Below, piece after piece: positions 7,948 through 17,550 of a DNA stretch of 64,000 bases; the stretch's first letter is position 1, and every line of letters starts with the position of its first letter. The notes beneath the pieces are model-generated. The model saw only the letters and a list, made by a program, of their open reading frames with translations, ran no database searches and had not been told where the DNA came from. The stretch is from contig NZ_CP136995.1 of NCBI RefSeq assembly GCF_033110285.1, positions 310,001 through 374,000 of the forward strand, given 5' to 3'. A program made the translations under genes and the position numbers. Source of the stretch: Ottowia sp. SB7-C50. Lineage in GTDB: Bacteria; Pseudomonadota; Gammaproteobacteria; Burkholderiales; Burkholderiaceae_C.

Positions 7948-9432
7948 CTACCCCTGCTGCGGCAGGCGCCCGTGCGTGCCCAGCCCGCGCGCCGCCAGCA
8001 TGGCCAGCGCGCACAGTGCCGCCAGCATCAAGAACACCTCGTCGAACGCGGCCAGCCGCGCGGCCGGGTGCGCGCCGTCGGTCAGCGACGTGCCGTGCGC
8101 GGCCAGGCGCCATTCCAGCGCGATGCCGCACAGGCTGACGCCCGCCGCGCCGCCCAGCATGCGCACGAAGTTGATGGCGCTGGAGGCCTGCGAGATCAGC
8201 GCCTTGTCCAGCCCGCGCATCGCGCCCAGGTTGAGCGACGGCAGGATGAAGCCCAGGCCGACGCGGCCGACGATGGTTAGCCCCATCAGCCACCACAGGC
8301 TGCCGCCCAGCTGCATCGTCACCATGGCGGCGAACGACAGCGCCAGCAGCGACAGCCCGGTGCTGACCAGGCCACGCGCCGGCATGCGGTCGGCCAGCCG
8401 CGCCGCCAGCGGAATCACCACCGCCAGCACCAGCCCGGACGGCAGCAGGATGGCGCCCACGCTGGCCGCCGACAGGCCGAGGCCCATCTGCATGTACACC
8501 GGCAGCAGGTAGGTCGAGCCGAACAGCGCCGTGCCGTAGATCAGCGCCACCAGCGCGCCCATGGCAAATGGCCGCCACGCGTACAGCCGCAGGTTCATCA
8601 GCGGCGCCTGCCCGGCCGCCATGCGGCGCTTCTGCCACAGCACGAAGCCGGCCCCGCACGCCAGCGCCAGCACCAGCAGGCCCAGCGCCTCGGCGGGCGG
8701 CCCACGGCGCAGGGCAACCAGGCCGTTCAGCAGGCTCAGCGTGCCCAGCGTGCCGACCGCCAGGCCGACCCAGTCCAGCGACTCGTCCCGGTTGGCCACG
8801 GCGCCGCCCGGCGCCGTGGTCGGCACATAGCGGTGCGCCAGCCACAGCGACACGGCGCAGAACGGCGCCACCATGAAGAAGATCGAGCGCCAGCCGAACG
8901 CATCGACCAGCAGCCCGCCAATCGACGGCCCCACCGCCGGCGCCAGCACCACGCCCATGCCGAACAGCCCGCTGGCGCGGCCCTGCTCATGCGGCTCGAA
9001 GGCGCGCATGATGACGATGGCCGGAATCGGCTGCACCACACCCGCTGCCAGGCCCTCGGCCACGCGCGCCAGCAGCACCAGCTCGAAGTTCTGCGCCACG
9101 CCGCCCAGCAGCCCGCCGGCCAGCAACAGCCACATGCAGCCGGCGTAGGTGGCGCGGTAGCCGTAGCGCGCCAGCAGCCAGGGCGTGACCAGCATCGACA
9201 CCGTGCTGGCCACCATGAAGCCGCTGGTGACCCACTGCGCGCGTTCCTGCCCCAGCGCGAACTGGTGCGACAGACCGGGAATGGCCACGTTCACCACCGT
9301 GGACGACATGATCGACGCCATCACGCCCACCATCAGCGCGGCCAGCAGCAGCCAGCGGTAGCGCTCGCCATAGCGGGCGCGCAAGGCCTCGCCCGACGCG
9401 GGGTCGATCGCGGGCGGGGCGGGGGCGGTCAT
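7948..9432 (-). CDS. DHA2-type MFS multidrug exporter (EmrB/QacA family)
   Basis: A 494-residue, 14-helix transporter. It has the N-terminal SSTVVNVAIPGLSHQFALG segment of the DHA2 drug:H+ antiporters, AQWVTSGFMVAST in helix 2 and LARVAEGLAAGVVQPIP, the antiporter motif C region. It should expel hydrophobic drugs or similar compounds across the inner membrane. I chose ATG 9432 (MTAPAPPAIDP); the frame is open 50 codons further upstream but those residues are basic and unlike the family. It probably forms an operon with the YafJ-type gene. Confidence 0.88.
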   Translation of the reverse strand: MTAPAPPAIDPASGEALRARYGERYRWLLLAALMVGVMASIMSSTVVNVAIPGLSHQFALGQERAQWVTSGFMVASTVSMLVTPWLLARYGYRATYAGCMWLLLAGGLLGGVAQNFELVLLARVAEGLAAGVVQPIPAIVIMRAFEPHEQGRASGLFGMGVVLAPAVGPSIGGLLVDAFGWRSIFFMVAPFCAVSLWLAHRYVPTTAPGGAVANRDESLDWVGLAVGTLGTLSLLNGLVALRRGPPAEALGLLVLALACGAGFVLWQKRRMAAGQAPLMNLRLYAWRPFAMGALVALIYGTALFGSTYLLPVYMQMGLGLSAASVGAILLPSGLVLAVVIPLAARLADRMPARGLVSTGLSLLALSFAAMVTMQLGGSLWWLMGLTIVGRVGLGFILPSLNLGAMRGLDKALISQASSAINFVRMLGGAAGVSLCGIALEWRLAAHGTSLTDGAHPAARLAAFDEVFLMLAALCALAMLAARGLGTHGRLPQQG

Positions 9433-9500
9433 GCGGCGGCGAGCTGAAAAATACGCGGTCGCCCAAAGCATAGCGGCGGCGCCGGGGCTATCATGCCGCC

Positions 9501-9863
9501 ATGAAAAACCTCGTCCGTGCCGCTTGCCTGGTCTTGTGTGTGATCGCGCCCGGTGGCGCTGCGCTGGCGCAGGCGCCAGCACCCGTCGCGGCCCGGCCGG
9601 GGGCCAGTCTGGCGGCCGACATGGGCTGCCTGAACTGCCACGGCACGCCGGCGCGCGGCGAGGCGCCCGAGTTTCGACTGCTGCGCGAGCGCGCCGCCAG
9701 CCGCGGCAACGACCGCGCCGGCGTGGCGCGCCACTGGGCCGACGAAATGCGCGAAACCAGCAGCGGCTGGCGCGCCATCGTCGGCCACCGGCAGGTCAGC
9801 GACGCCACCGTGCAGGCGCTGACCGACTGGCTCACCTCGGCGGACAGCAAGCCCGTCAACTGA
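9501..9863 (+). CDS. Small periplasmic c-type cytochrome
   Basis: A 120-residue protein with a signal peptide (MKNLVRAACLVLCVIAPGGA, cleavage likely after ALA) and one haem c site, CLNCH at about residue 43–47. Several Met residues downstream could be the sixth ligand; the one in WADEMRE is a candidate. Size and layout fit class I cytochromes that carry single electrons in the periplasm. The gene is divergent from the exporter gene, with about 68 bases between starts. The partner oxidoreductase is not evident nearby. Confidence 0.75.
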   Translation: MKNLVRAACLVLCVIAPGGAALAQAPAPVAARPGASLAADMGCLNCHGTPARGEAPEFRLLRERAASRGNDRAGVARHWADEMRETSSGWRAIVGHRQVSDATVQALTDWLTSADSKPVN

Positions 9864-9874
9864 TCGGCGCGCAC

Positions 9875-10102
9875 TCAGCCGCCGGGCGGCGCCACAAACT
9901 GCGCCTGGCAGCGCGCACAGACGCAGGCGCGGCCTTGTGCGGCGGCGGGGATGCGGTCCAGCAGCGCCGGCGCGAAATCCACCTGTGTGCACCAGCACGG
10001 CGGCTGCGGCGTGCCGCTGGCGCGTTCGGCCTCCATGGCACAGCGGTTGGGCTGGCTGCACAGCGGGCAGAGGGCGGGGTCTGGGACGGCGGCGGGGGTC
10101 AT
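9875..10102 (-). CDS. Cysteine-rich CWC family protein
   Basis: A 75-residue protein, MTPAAVPDPALCPLCSQPNR onward, with eight cysteines: CPLC, NRC, the signature CWC, and CVCARC near the C-terminus. The spacing matches the CWC family of small, probably metal-binding proteins of unknown role. The start is the ATG at 10102; the frame is open further upstream but that part lies antisense to the TraR/DksA gene. It converges with the cytochrome gene, with 11 bases between stops. Confidence 0.8.
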   Translation of the reverse strand: MTPAAVPDPALCPLCSQPNRCAMEAERASGTPQPPCWCTQVDFAPALLDRIPAAAQGRACVCARCQAQFVAPPGG

Positions 10103-10174
10103 GCGGGTGGTATTCTGCGGGACGAAGCGTCTGGGCGAATGGTCGCCGACGCCAAAGCCATTCAGGAGATCACC

Positions 10175-10552
10175 ATGACCCAGAAACTCACCACCGCCCA
10201 GCGCGACGAACTCAAGGCGCTGCTGCTGTCGCGCCGCAAGGAACTGCAGCAGCAGATGGCGCAGAACCTGGAAAACCTGGCCCCGGCCGAAAACAACGCC
10301 GGCAGCGTGTCGCAGGACGAAAACGCGCGGCTGAAGAACCAGACGCGCGAAGTCGACGGCGCCCTGACCGCCATGGACGCCGACGAACTGGCGCGCATCG
10401 ACCGCGCGCTGGAAGCGATGGACGACGGCGAATACGGCCAGTGTGAAGAATGCGGCTGCGCCATCCCGTTCGAGCGCCTGAAGATCGAACCCATGACGCA
10501 GCACTGCGTGGCCTGCAAGACCAAGTGGGAGCAGCAGCAGGCGCGCCTCTGA
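10175..10552 (+). CDS. TraR/DksA family zinc-finger regulator
   Basis: A 125-residue protein with a long helical N-terminal part and a C4 zinc finger: CEEC at ~90–93 and CVAC at ~111–114, around the PFERLKIEPMTQ loop. DksA-family proteins bind the RNA polymerase secondary channel and alter transcription, often with ppGpp. It is shorter than canonical DksA (~150 residues) and the coiled-coil tip has a different acidic pattern (TAMDADELARID), so it may be a paralogue rather than the main DksA. A good ribosome site, AGGAG, lies at 10164–10168. A terminator follows the gene. Confidence 0.87.
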   Translation: MTQKLTTAQRDELKALLLSRRKELQQQMAQNLENLAPAENNAGSVSQDENARLKNQTREVDGALTAMDADELARIDRALEAMDDGEYGQCEECGCAIPFERLKIEPMTQHCVACKTKWEQQQARL

Positions 10553-10584
10553 AGCATGCCGCGCGCCATTTGGCGCGACGCCGA

Positions 10585-10616
10585 AAACTCGGGGTGCAGG
10601 CCCCGCGTTTTTGTTT
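10585..10616 (+). terminator. Rho-independent terminator after the TraR/DksA-family gene
   Basis: A ten-base-pair stem with one mismatch (AAACTCGGGG and CCCCGCGTTT) around a six-base TGCAGG loop, followed by a T-rich tail. It lies 33 bases after the stop codon. Confidence 0.75.
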
Positions 10617-10639
10617 GGAGCTCAGGCAAGTCGACAGTC

Positions 10640-10732
10640 GTCATTCCCGCGCAGGCGGGAAGCCATGCATCCACCACGCCAGCGGGTTTGCCCAGCGCCG
10701 CTGGATTCCCGCCTGCGCGGAAACGACGATGT
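10640..10732. repeat. REP-like palindromic pair
   Basis: TCATTCCCGCGCAGGCGGGA on the left is matched in inverted orientation on the right by TTCCCGCCTGCGCGGAAACG, with ~45 bases between. Each arm is itself a palindrome around GCGCAGGC. This resembles paired REP elements common in proteobacterial intergenic regions. Confidence 0.7.
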
Positions 10733-10781
10733 AAGAAGGCGGTTTCCGGTGGGTGGCTTTGGATGCGGATTTATGCCTTAT

Positions 10782-10832
10782 CGGCCGCTGGCGCTTGCCA
10801 TAAAAGCGCAGACAGCTATTAATTAAATAGCA
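10782..10832 (-). repeat. Dispersed palindromic repeat (family A)
   Basis: The minus strand carries the AATAGCTG box and then a GCGCTTTTATGGCAAGCGCC hairpin. The repeat overlaps the 3' end of the adjacent hypothetical gene and supplies its TAA stop codon. Confidence 0.65.
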
Positions 10833-11128
10833 TCTTCCGGCGTCAACGCCGCGCGCATCGCTTCGCCCCATTCCCAAGGGCCGGTGAGCGTGAAGGTCAA
10901 CGCAATCCAGTCGCCGTCTTGCGCGGTGTGCACATCGGCGTCCCACGCCCCGCCCTCGTCCAGCGGCGCGCGCGGGCCGGGCGCGTGCGCCTCGGCCCAG
11001 TCGATCACGCGCTGCACTTCGGTCCGCACGGCCGGCAGATCGGGCGCACGCACGCTGGCCATCGCTTCCCACGTGCCGGTGCCCGCGCCGTCGTCGCTGG
11101 CGTCGAAGATCAGGTAACGCAAGGGCAT
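10823..11128 (-). CDS. Conserved hypothetical protein
   Basis: A 101-residue acidic protein, starting MPLRYLIFDASDDGAGTGTW and ending RAALTPEDAI. It alternates predicted beta strands (YLIFDAS, DWIALTFTLTG) with a helix (VRTEVQRVIDWAEAH), suggesting one small alpha+beta domain. There is no signal peptide or membrane segment. It looks like a Burkholderiales-specific family without assigned function. The last codons and stop lie in a family A repeat. A terminator lies between it and the malate synthase gene upstream on the same strand. Confidence 0.6.
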   Translation of the reverse strand: MPLRYLIFDASDDGAGTGTWEAMASVRAPDLPAVRTEVQRVIDWAEAHAPGPRAPLDEGGAWDADVHTAQDGDWIALTFTLTGPWEWGEAMRAALTPEDAI

Positions 11129-11151
11129 GGGGCGATTTTGACTGCGCCATG

Positions 11152-11174
11152 AAAAACGGCGCCGGCGGGCGCCG
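11152..11174 (-). terminator. Rho-independent terminator after glcB
   Basis: On the minus strand, a seven-base-pair perfect stem CGGCGCC/GGCGCCG with a four-base loop, followed by five T residues. It lies 29 bases beyond the glcB stop. Confidence 0.75.
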
Positions 11175-11203
11175 CTTTCATGTCGCGCGCGGGCGGCCGC
11201 GCG

Positions 11204-13426
11204 TCAGGCGCCGGCCTTCACCTTCTGCCGCCACGCGTGCAGCAGCGGCTCGGTGTAGCCGCTGGGCTGCTCGATGCCCTTGAACACCAGGTCGCACGCG
11301 GCCTTGAAGGCGGCGGACTTCTTGAAGTTGCCGTGCATGGGGCGGTAAAGCGGGTCACCGGCGTTCTGCTGGTCGACCAGGGCCGCCATGCGCTCGAGCG
11401 TGGCCTGCACCTGGCCCTTGCTGACCACGCGGTGCAGCAGCCAGTTGGCCATGTGCTGGCTGCTGATGCGCAGCGTGGCGCGGTCTTCCATCAGGCCTAC
11501 GTGGTGGATGTCGGGCACCTTGGAGCAGCCCACGCCCTGGTCGACCCAGCGCACCACGTAGCCCAGGATGCCCTGCGCGTTGTTGTCCAGCTCCTGCTGC
11601 TTCTCGGCCGGAGTCCACTTGTCCTCGCCCACCACGGGGATGGTCAGCAGGCCGCTCAGCAGCTCGTCGCGCAGCGCGGCGGGGTCGGCCTTGGTCAGCT
11701 CGGCTTCCATCTGCTTTTGCACGTCGCTCACCAGCAGCTGGTGGTAGTGCATGGCGTGCAGCGTGGCGCCGGTGGGGCTGGGCACCCAGGCGGTGTTGGC
11801 ACCGGCCTTGGGGTGGCCGATCTTCTGCTTCATCATCTCGGCCATCAGGTCGGGCATGGCCCACATGCCCTTGCCGATCTGCGCCTTGCCGCGCAGGCCG
11901 CAGGCCAGGCCCGTGAGCACGTTGTTGCGCTCATAGGCCTGGATCCAGGCGCTGGTCTTCATGTCGCCCTTGCGGTACACCGGGCCGGCCTGCATGCAGC
12001 TGTGCATCTCATCGCCGGTGCGGTCCAGGAAGCCGGTGTTGATGAAGGCCACGCGGCTCTTGGCGGCGTCGATGCAGGCCTTCAGGTTGACGCTGGTGCG
12101 GCGCTCCTCGTCCATGATGCCCAGCTTGACGGTGCTTTCCTTCAGGCCCAGCAGCTTTTCGACGCGGCCGAACAGTTCGCTGGCAAAGGCCACCTCGGTC
12201 GGGCCGTGCATCTTGGGCTTGACGATGTAGACGCTGCCGGTGCGCGAGTTGCGCAGGCCGTCGGCGCCCTTGCCCTGCAGGTCGTGCAGGGCAATGGCGG
12301 TGGTGATGGCCGCGTCCATGATGCCTTCGGGGATTTCCTTCCACTGGCCTTGCGCGTTCTTCCACAGGATGGCCGGGTTGGTCATCAGGTGGCCGACGTT
12401 GCGCACGAACATGAGCGAGCGGCCGTGCAGCGTCACCTCTTTCCCGCCGTCGGGCGCGGTGTAGACGCGGTCGGGGTTCAGCCCACGCGTCATGGTCTTG
12501 CCGCCCTTCTCGAAGCTTTCGGTCAGCGTGCCGCGCAGGATGCCCAGCCAGTTGCGATAGCCCAGCACCTTGTCCTGTGCGTCGACGCAGGCCACCGAAT
12601 CTTCCAGGTCGAGGATGGTGGAGACGGCGGCTTCCACCACCAGGTCGGCCACGCCGGCCGGGTCGGTCTTGCCGATGGGCGACTTGGGATCAATGCGGAT
12701 GTCGATGTGCAGGCCGTTGTGCACCAGCAGGATCGACGTGGGCGCCTTGGCCGGGCCCTGGTAGCCAACGAACTGGCTGTTGTCGGCCAGCTTGGTCGAT
12801 TTGCCGCCCTTGAGCTTGACCACCAGCTCGCCATGCTTGTTGACGACGTAGCCCACCGAATCGACGTGCGAGCCTTTCTTGAGTGGCGCGGTGCGGTCCA
12901 GCACGTGGCGCGCCCACTCGATGACCTTGGCGCCGCGGCGGGCGTTGTACTTGGCGCCTTTTTCCAGGCCCTTGGTCTCGGCGATCACGTCGGTGCCGTA
13001 CAGCGCGTCGTACAGGCTGCCCCAGCGCGCGTTGGCGGCGTTCAGCGCGTAGCGCGCGTTCAGGATCGGCACCACCAGCTGCGGGCCGGCCTGCACGGCC
13101 AGTTCGTCGTCGACGTTGGCGGTGGTGATCTGCACCTTGGCCGGCTGCGGCACCAGGTAGCCGATGCCTTCCAGGAAGGCGCGGTAGGCGCGCATGTCCT
13201 TGATGGGGCCGGGGTTGGCGCGGTGCCAGGTGTCCAGCTCGGCCTGCAGGCGGTCGCGCTCGGCCAGCAGGGCGGCGTTCTTGGGTGCCAGCTCGGTCAC
13301 CAGCGTCGAAAAGCCCTGCCAGAAGGCGGCCGGCGCCACGCCCACGTCGGGCAGCACTTCGTTGTTGACGAAGTGGTACAGCTCGGTGGCGACCTTCAGG
13401 TCGTGAACGGGGGTGCGCTGGGTCAT
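11204..13426 (-). CDS. glcB: Malate synthase G
   Basis: A 740-residue protein matching isoform G of malate synthase, which condenses glyoxylate with acetyl-CoA to malate in the glyoxylate bypass and in glycolate use. Length (isoform A is ~540) and segments such as [48 protein letters not shown] and [12 protein letters not shown] support this. The start at 13426 ([13 protein letters not shown]) is chosen over a frame open to 13489. It faces away from a CoA-transferase gene across an AT-rich gap, and acetate or propionate metabolism would link both. Confidence 0.95.
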   Translation of the reverse strand: MTQRTPVHDLKVATELYHFVNNEVLPDVGVAPAAFWQGFSTLVTELAPKNAALLAERDRLQAELDTWHRANPGPIKDMRAYRAFLEGIGYLVPQPAKVQITTANVDDELAVQAGPQLVVPILNARYALNAANARWGSLYDALYGTDVIAETKGLEKGAKYNARRGAKVIEWARHVLDRTAPLKKGSHVDSVGYVVNKHGELVVKLKGGKSTKLADNSQFVGYQGPAKAPTSILLVHNGLHIDIRIDPKSPIGKTDPAGVADLVVEAAVSTILDLEDSVACVDAQDKVLGYRNWLGILRGTLTESFEKGGKTMTRGLNPDRVYTAPDGGKEVTLHGRSLMFVRNVGHLMTNPAILWKNAQGQWKEIPEGIMDAAITTAIALHDLQGKGADGLRNSRTGSVYIVKPKMHGPTEVAFASELFGRVEKLLGLKESTVKLGIMDEERRTSVNLKACIDAAKSRVAFINTGFLDRTGDEMHSCMQAGPVYRKGDMKTSAWIQAYERNNVLTGLACGLRGKAQIGKGMWAMPDLMAEMMKQKIGHPKAGANTAWVPSPTGATLHAMHYHQLLVSDVQKQMEAELTKADPAALRDELLSGLLTIPVVGEDKWTPAEKQQELDNNAQGILGYVVRWVDQGVGCSKVPDIHHVGLMEDRATLRISSQHMANWLLHRVVSKGQVQATLERMAALVDQQNAGDPLYRPMHGNFKKSAAFKAACDLVFKGIEQPSGYTEPLLHAWRQKVKAGA

Positions 13427-13607
13427 GGCGGGCTTTCCTGGAAAAAAAGAATGAAAAAGGGCGCGCAGGGCGCGTGCCGCATCGATCACTGTATTCGATT
13501 TGTTTTAGGCAATAAACAAATCAAAGAATGAAAAACTTTTGACTTTTTTGCAAATATACGGCGCCCGTCGCGCCCGCTTATGCTGGCGGTCGAGGAGGCA
13601 CCCCCCC
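13427..13607. promoter_or_regulatory. Divergent AT-rich intergenic region between glcB and CoA-transferase gene
   Basis: About 180 bases with a marked AT-rich stretch (~13,490–13,560) in an otherwise GC-rich sequence, so promoters for both genes probably lie here. A TTGACT-like box is at 13,539–13,544, but no convincing −10 at proper spacing was found. A GAGGAGG ribosome site for the plus-strand gene is at 13,591–13,597. Confidence 0.45.
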
Positions 13608-15536
13608 ATGCACGGATTCGACCCGCAGCAGATTCACCACAGCCCGCACAAGAACAAGATCGTCACCGCCGCCGAGGCGGTGCAGCTGATTCACGACGGC
13701 GACACCGTGGCCACCGGCGGCTTTGTCGGCATCGGCTTTGCCGAAGGCGTGGCGGTGGCGCTGGAAGAGCGCTTTGTCGCCTCGCAGCACCCGCGCGACC
13801 TCACGCTGGTCTACGCCGCCGGCCAGGGCGACGGCAAGCACCGCGGGCTCAACCACTTCGGCCACGCCGGCCTGCTGAAGCGCGTGGTGGGCGGCCACTG
13901 GGGACTGGTGCCCAAGGTGCAGAAGCTGGCCGTGGACAACCTGATCGAAGCCTGGAACCTGCCGCAGGGCGTGATCTGCCACCTGTTCCGCGACATCGCC
14001 GCCGGCAAGCCCGGCACGCTGACGCGCGTGGGGCTGGGCACCTTTGTCGATCCCCGCCACGGCGGCGGCAAGCTGAACGCCCGCACCACCGAAGACCTGG
14101 TGCAGCTGCTGCCCATCAACGGCGAGGACTTCCTGTTCTACCGCGCGTTCCCGATCCACGTCGGCATCATCCGCGCCACCACGGCCGACCCGGACGGCAA
14201 CCTGACCATGGAGCGCGAGGCGCTGACGCTGGAGGCGCTGGCCATTGCGATGGCGGCGCGCAACTCGGGCGGCGTCGTCATCGCGCAGGTCGAGCGCCTG
14301 GCCGAGCGCGGCAGCCTGCACCCGCGCCAGGTCAAGGTGCCGGGCGTGCTGGTCGATGCCGTGGTGGTGGCCGCCCATCCGTCGCACCATGAGCAGACCT
14401 TCGGCGAGCCGTACAACCCCGCCTTTGCGGCCGAAGTGCGCGTGCCCATGGACCGCCTGCCGCCCATGGGCCTGTCGGAGCGCAAGGTCATCGCCCGCCG
14501 CGCCGCGCTGGAGCTGCGCCCGCACCAGGTGGTGAACTTAGGGATAGGCATGCCCGAAGGCGTGGCCAACGTCGCCGCCGAAGAAAAGATCATCGACCTG
14601 CTGACCCTGACGGCCGAGCCCGGCGTGGTGGGCGGCATGCCGGCCGGCGGGCTGAACTTTGGCGCCGCCGTCAACCCGCAGGCCATCATCGACCAGCCCA
14701 ACCAGTTCGACTTCTACGACGGCGGTGGCCTGGACATCGCCGTGCTGGGGCTGGCGCAGGCCGACCAGCATGGCAACCTGAACGTCAGCAAGTTCGGCCC
14801 GCGCCTGGCCGGTGCGGGCGGCTTCATCAACATCAGCCAGAACGCGCGCACGGTGGTGTTTGTCGGCACCTTCACGGCCGGGCAGCTTGAAGTGCGGCTG
14901 GACGGCGGCCGGATGACCATTGCGCGCGAAGGCGGCGCGCGCAAGTTCGTGCGCGAGGTCGAGCACCGGACGTTTTCCGGCGCCGAGGCGGTGCGGCGCG
15001 GCCAGCGCGTGCTGTACGTGACCGAGCGCGCCGTGTTCCGCCTGGTGCCGCGCGAAGATGGCGCGGGCGGCGAGCTGGAGCTGTTCGAGATCGCCCCCGG
15101 CGTCGACCTGCAGCGCGACGTGCTGGCCCACATGTCGTTCAAGCCGCGCATCGCCGCCGACCTGAAGACCATGGACGAGCGCCTGTTCGTGCCCGAGCCG
15201 CTGGGCCTGCGCGGCCAGTTGCTCGAGCGTCCGCTGGCCGAGCGCCTGCACCTGGACCCGGCCGCGCGCGTGCTGCACATCGACTTCTCCGGCTTGCAGG
15301 TCAATTCGTCCACCACCATCACCGCCATCGACACCGCAGTGCGCGCGCTGCTGGAGCCGTTTGGCGAACGGGTGGACGTGGTGGTCAACTACGACCACTT
15401 CGGCATCGCCCCCGAACTGGTGGACGCCTATGCCGACGTGGTGCACCGCCTGATGGCGCAGCTGTACAAGCGCGTCACGCGCTACGGCACCACGGGTTTC
15501 ATCAAGTCGCGGCTGAAGGGCGGATCGGGGGACTGA
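13608..15536 (+). CDS. Acyl-CoA:acetate/propionate CoA-transferase (YdiF/Pct-like)
   Basis: A 642-residue fused alpha–beta family I CoA-transferase. The N-terminal half starts with [20 protein letters not shown] and [19 protein letters not shown]; the second half has [19 protein letters not shown] and the active-site region [20 protein letters not shown], whose Glu is the expected CoA-thioester residue. The last ~130 residues form an extension usual in this subfamily. It moves CoA between short-chain acids, probably for acetate, propionate or hydroxybutyrate use. The start at 13608 follows a strong GAGGAGG site. It is divergent from glcB. Substrate preference cannot be read from sequence. Confidence 0.85.
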   Translation: MHGFDPQQIHHSPHKNKIVTAAEAVQLIHDGDTVATGGFVGIGFAEGVAVALEERFVASQHPRDLTLVYAAGQGDGKHRGLNHFGHAGLLKRVVGGHWGLVPKVQKLAVDNLIEAWNLPQGVICHLFRDIAAGKPGTLTRVGLGTFVDPRHGGGKLNARTTEDLVQLLPINGEDFLFYRAFPIHVGIIRATTADPDGNLTMEREALTLEALAIAMAARNSGGVVIAQVERLAERGSLHPRQVKVPGVLVDAVVVAAHPSHHEQTFGEPYNPAFAAEVRVPMDRLPPMGLSERKVIARRAALELRPHQVVNLGIGMPEGVANVAAEEKIIDLLTLTAEPGVVGGMPAGGLNFGAAVNPQAIIDQPNQFDFYDGGGLDIAVLGLAQADQHGNLNVSKFGPRLAGAGGFINISQNARTVVFVGTFTAGQLEVRLDGGRMTIAREGGARKFVREVEHRTFSGAEAVRRGQRVLYVTERAVFRLVPREDGAGGELELFEIAPGVDLQRDVLAHMSFKPRIAADLKTMDERLFVPEPLGLRGQLLERPLAERLHLDPAARVLHIDFSGLQVNSSTTITAIDTAVRALLEPFGERVDVVVNYDHFGIAPELVDAYADVVHRLMAQLYKRVTRYGTTGFIKSRLKGGSGD

Positions 15537-15537
15537 T

Positions 15538-15592
15538 TGCTATGCTAATGGTAGCTGTCTGCGCTTTATGAGCAAGCGCTGGGCGATGTTTT
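15538..15592 (+). repeat. Dispersed palindromic repeat (family A)
   Basis: GCTATGCTAATGGTAGCTG followed by an imperfect hairpin TGCGCTTTATGAGCAAGCGC and a TTTTGA end. It lies just after the CoA-transferase stop. Confidence 0.65.
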
Positions 15593-15679
15593 GACTTAAA
15601 AAAACGGCGCCGTCGCGGTCGGACCACCTAGAGATTTGGCAGCAGACGCATCCAACACCAGCGCACCACCCTTCCGGCG

Positions 15680-15730
15680 GTTTCTTTCGCGTCCTTCGCG
15701 AAGCCTTCGCGCCCTTCGCGTCCGGTATTC
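15680..15730. repeat. Short tandem repeat built on TTCGCG(T/C/A)
   Basis: TTTCGCGTCCTTCGCG, AAGCCTTCGCGCCCTTCGCG and TCC follow one another, giving four to five copies of a ~9–10-base unit with TTCGCG cores. It is intergenic, just past the 3' end of the neighbouring minus-strand gene. Confidence 0.6.
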
Positions 15731-15745
15731 CGTTTCCGGTCTGGC

Positions 15746-16360
15746 CTATTCCAGCGATTCGCGCACCGCTGGCACCGCCATCCACAGCGCGGCGATCCAC
15801 AGCGGCGCCGACTGCACCAGCGCCAGGCCCATGCTGCCCCGTGCGGTCTTCCAGGCCCACGCGATGGCCACCAGCAGCAGCACACCGTGCAGCACCAGGG
15901 CCCAGCGCCGGCGCTGCATCAGCAGCCAGCCGACCGCGGCCGACCCGAGCCCGCAGCCCGCGTAATACCAGCCGCCGCCGCGCGTGGCCATGATGAGCCC
16001 GCCCAGCAGCAGCAGCACGCCCCAGGCCATCAGCACCATGCCCATCAGGCGCGGCGGGCCGTCGGCGCGCGCGCGGGCTTCGTCCTGGCGGGCGATCAGC
16101 TCCAGCTGGCGCAGCGCGTCGTCCGACGTCCTCGGCGCCGTCGTGGCAGGTGTCGACGGCATGGCGCGCGCAGGCGGTGCGAGGGGCGCGCGGGGCGCGG
16201 CCGGGCGGGCCGCTGCGGCCGCCGGGGGCGGCGCGGGGACAACCGGCTGCCCTTGGGCCGCCGCCGCGCGCATGCGGCCTTCCAACTCGGCGCGGGCGCG
16301 TCGGCTGCCGCGCTCGGCCAGCTTCTGCAACTGCGCCAGGCTCAGCGCACGAACGTCCAC
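15746..16360 (-). CDS. Membrane protein resembling the membrane anchor of quinoprotein glucose dehydrogenases
   Basis: A 204-residue protein with a probable GTG start (VDVRALSLAQLQKLAERGSR). Residues ~1–105 are soluble: a charged helix then a Pro/Ala-rich stretch. The C-terminal ~100 residues hold four hydrophobic helices, with GVLLLLGGLIMATRGGGWYY, GWLLMQRRRWALVLHGV and WIAALWMAVPAVRE. The order GG-x-WYY, R-R-R and A-W resembles the N-terminal membrane domain of membrane-bound PQQ glucose dehydrogenase, but the catalytic propeller is absent. Function is unknown; the resemblance is by eye only. The true start is uncertain because no ATG fits. Confidence 0.5.
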   Translation of the reverse strand: MDVRALSLAQLQKLAERGSRRARAELEGRMRAAAAQGQPVVPAPPPAAAAARPAAPRAPLAPPARAMPSTPATTAPRTSDDALRQLELIARQDEARARADGPPRLMGMVLMAWGVLLLLGGLIMATRGGGWYYAGCGLGSAAVGWLLMQRRRWALVLHGVLLLVAIAWAWKTARGSMGLALVQSAPLWIAALWMAVPAVRESLE

Positions 16361-16562
16361 GCCGGCAGTGCCAGCAGAGGCGGGGGGGCGGTGCGGCGGA
16401 CATGGATGTAACAAGACGCGACAGAATGGCCATGATCGCACAAGTGCGGGGCGTTGCGGCGCGGCACATGCGCAGGGGTTGGGGCAGTTCGCGGGCGTCG
16501 CTTGGCGTGCCGGCCAACAGCGCAGCGGCCTCGCGCCGGCGCGCGCTGCCGATAATTCCCCC

Positions 16563-17540
16563 ATGGACAAGCTCAAGGCGCTGGAGACCTTTGCGTCGGT
16601 GGCCACGCGCGGCAGCCTCAGCGCCGCCGCGCGCGCCGAGGGCGTGGCGCCGGCGGTGGTCAGCCGGCGGCTGGACGCGCTGGAAGAACACCTGGGCGTG
16701 AAGCTGCTGGTGCGCACCACGCGGCGCATCGCGCTCACGCACGAAGGCACGGCCTTTCTGGACGACTGCCAGCGCGTGCTGGCCGAACTGGCCGCCGCCG
16801 AAGCCAGCGTCACCGCCGGCGGGTTGCAGGCCAGCGGGCACCTGCGCATCACGGCGCCCGCGGGCTTTGGGCGCCGGCACGTGGCGCCGCTGCTGCCGGC
16901 GTTCCGTGCCGAGCACCCGCGCCTGCGCATTTCGCTCAACCTGTCCGACCGCGTGGTCGACCTGGCGGCCGAAGGCTACGACTGCGCCGTGCGCGTGGGC
17001 GACCTGCCCGATTCGTCGCTGGTCAGCATCCGCCTGGCCGACAACCGCCGCCTGTGCGTGGCCGCGCCCGACTACCTGCGCCGCCGCGGCACGCCGCGCC
17101 ATCCGCGCGACCTGCTGCAGCACGACTGCCTGGTGCTGTCCAGCGACGCCTCGCAGACGAGGGGCTGGGCGTTCCGCGTCCCGCGCAATGCCCAGGGGCC
17201 GGACAACGAACGCACCCCTGCCGGCACCGGCACGGACGACAGCGAGCTGATTTACCTGCGCCTCGAAGGCCCGCTGGACTGCTCCGACGGCCAGGTGCTG
17301 CACGACTGGTGCCTGGCCGGCGAGGGCCTGGCATGGCGCAGCACGTGGGAGGTAGAACAGCAGATCGCCGATGGCACGCTGGTGCCGGTGCTGGAGGCGT
17401 TCGCCGCGCCGCCCAACGGCATCTACGCCGTGCTGCCCCATGCGGTGCGCCACCTGCCACTGCGCGTGCGGCTGTGGGTGGACTACCTGCGCGCGCGCTA
17501 CGGCGACCCGGCCTTCTGGCGCGGCGCGGCGGCGGGGTAG
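16563..17540 (+). CDS. LysR family transcriptional regulator (CrgA-type)
   Basis: A 325-residue LysR protein. The winged helix-turn-helix occupies residues ~1–60 (LETFASVATRGSLSAAARAE through LEEHLGVKLLVRTTRR) and the periplasmic-binding-type effector domain follows, from HLRITAPAGFGRRHVAPLLP. It is slightly long for the family because of an insertion near residues 200–225. It should act as a tetramer responding to a small ligand. It is divergent from the membrane protein gene on the left, a usual LysR arrangement, and 10 bases upstream of the DUF2214 gene, so either could be a target. Confidence 0.88.
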   Translation: MDKLKALETFASVATRGSLSAAARAEGVAPAVVSRRLDALEEHLGVKLLVRTTRRIALTHEGTAFLDDCQRVLAELAAAEASVTAGGLQASGHLRITAPAGFGRRHVAPLLPAFRAEHPRLRISLNLSDRVVDLAAEGYDCAVRVGDLPDSSLVSIRLADNRRLCVAAPDYLRRRGTPRHPRDLLQHDCLVLSSDASQTRGWAFRVPRNAQGPDNERTPAGTGTDDSELIYLRLEGPLDCSDGQVLHDWCLAGEGLAWRSTWEVEQQIADGTLVPVLEAFAAPPNGIYAVLPHAVRHLPLRVRLWVDYLRARYGDPAFWRGAAAG

Positions 17541-17550
17541 CATTCGCGCC

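Noticed and set aside
10175..10552. Assignment as canonical DksA
   Set aside because: The protein is ~25 residues short and lacks the canonical coiled-coil tip residues, so only the family is claimed.
11180..13531. A long plus-strand open frame antisense to malate synthase G
   Set aside because: High GC content creates long antisense frames; glcB motifs fix the coding strand and the antisense product has no family features.
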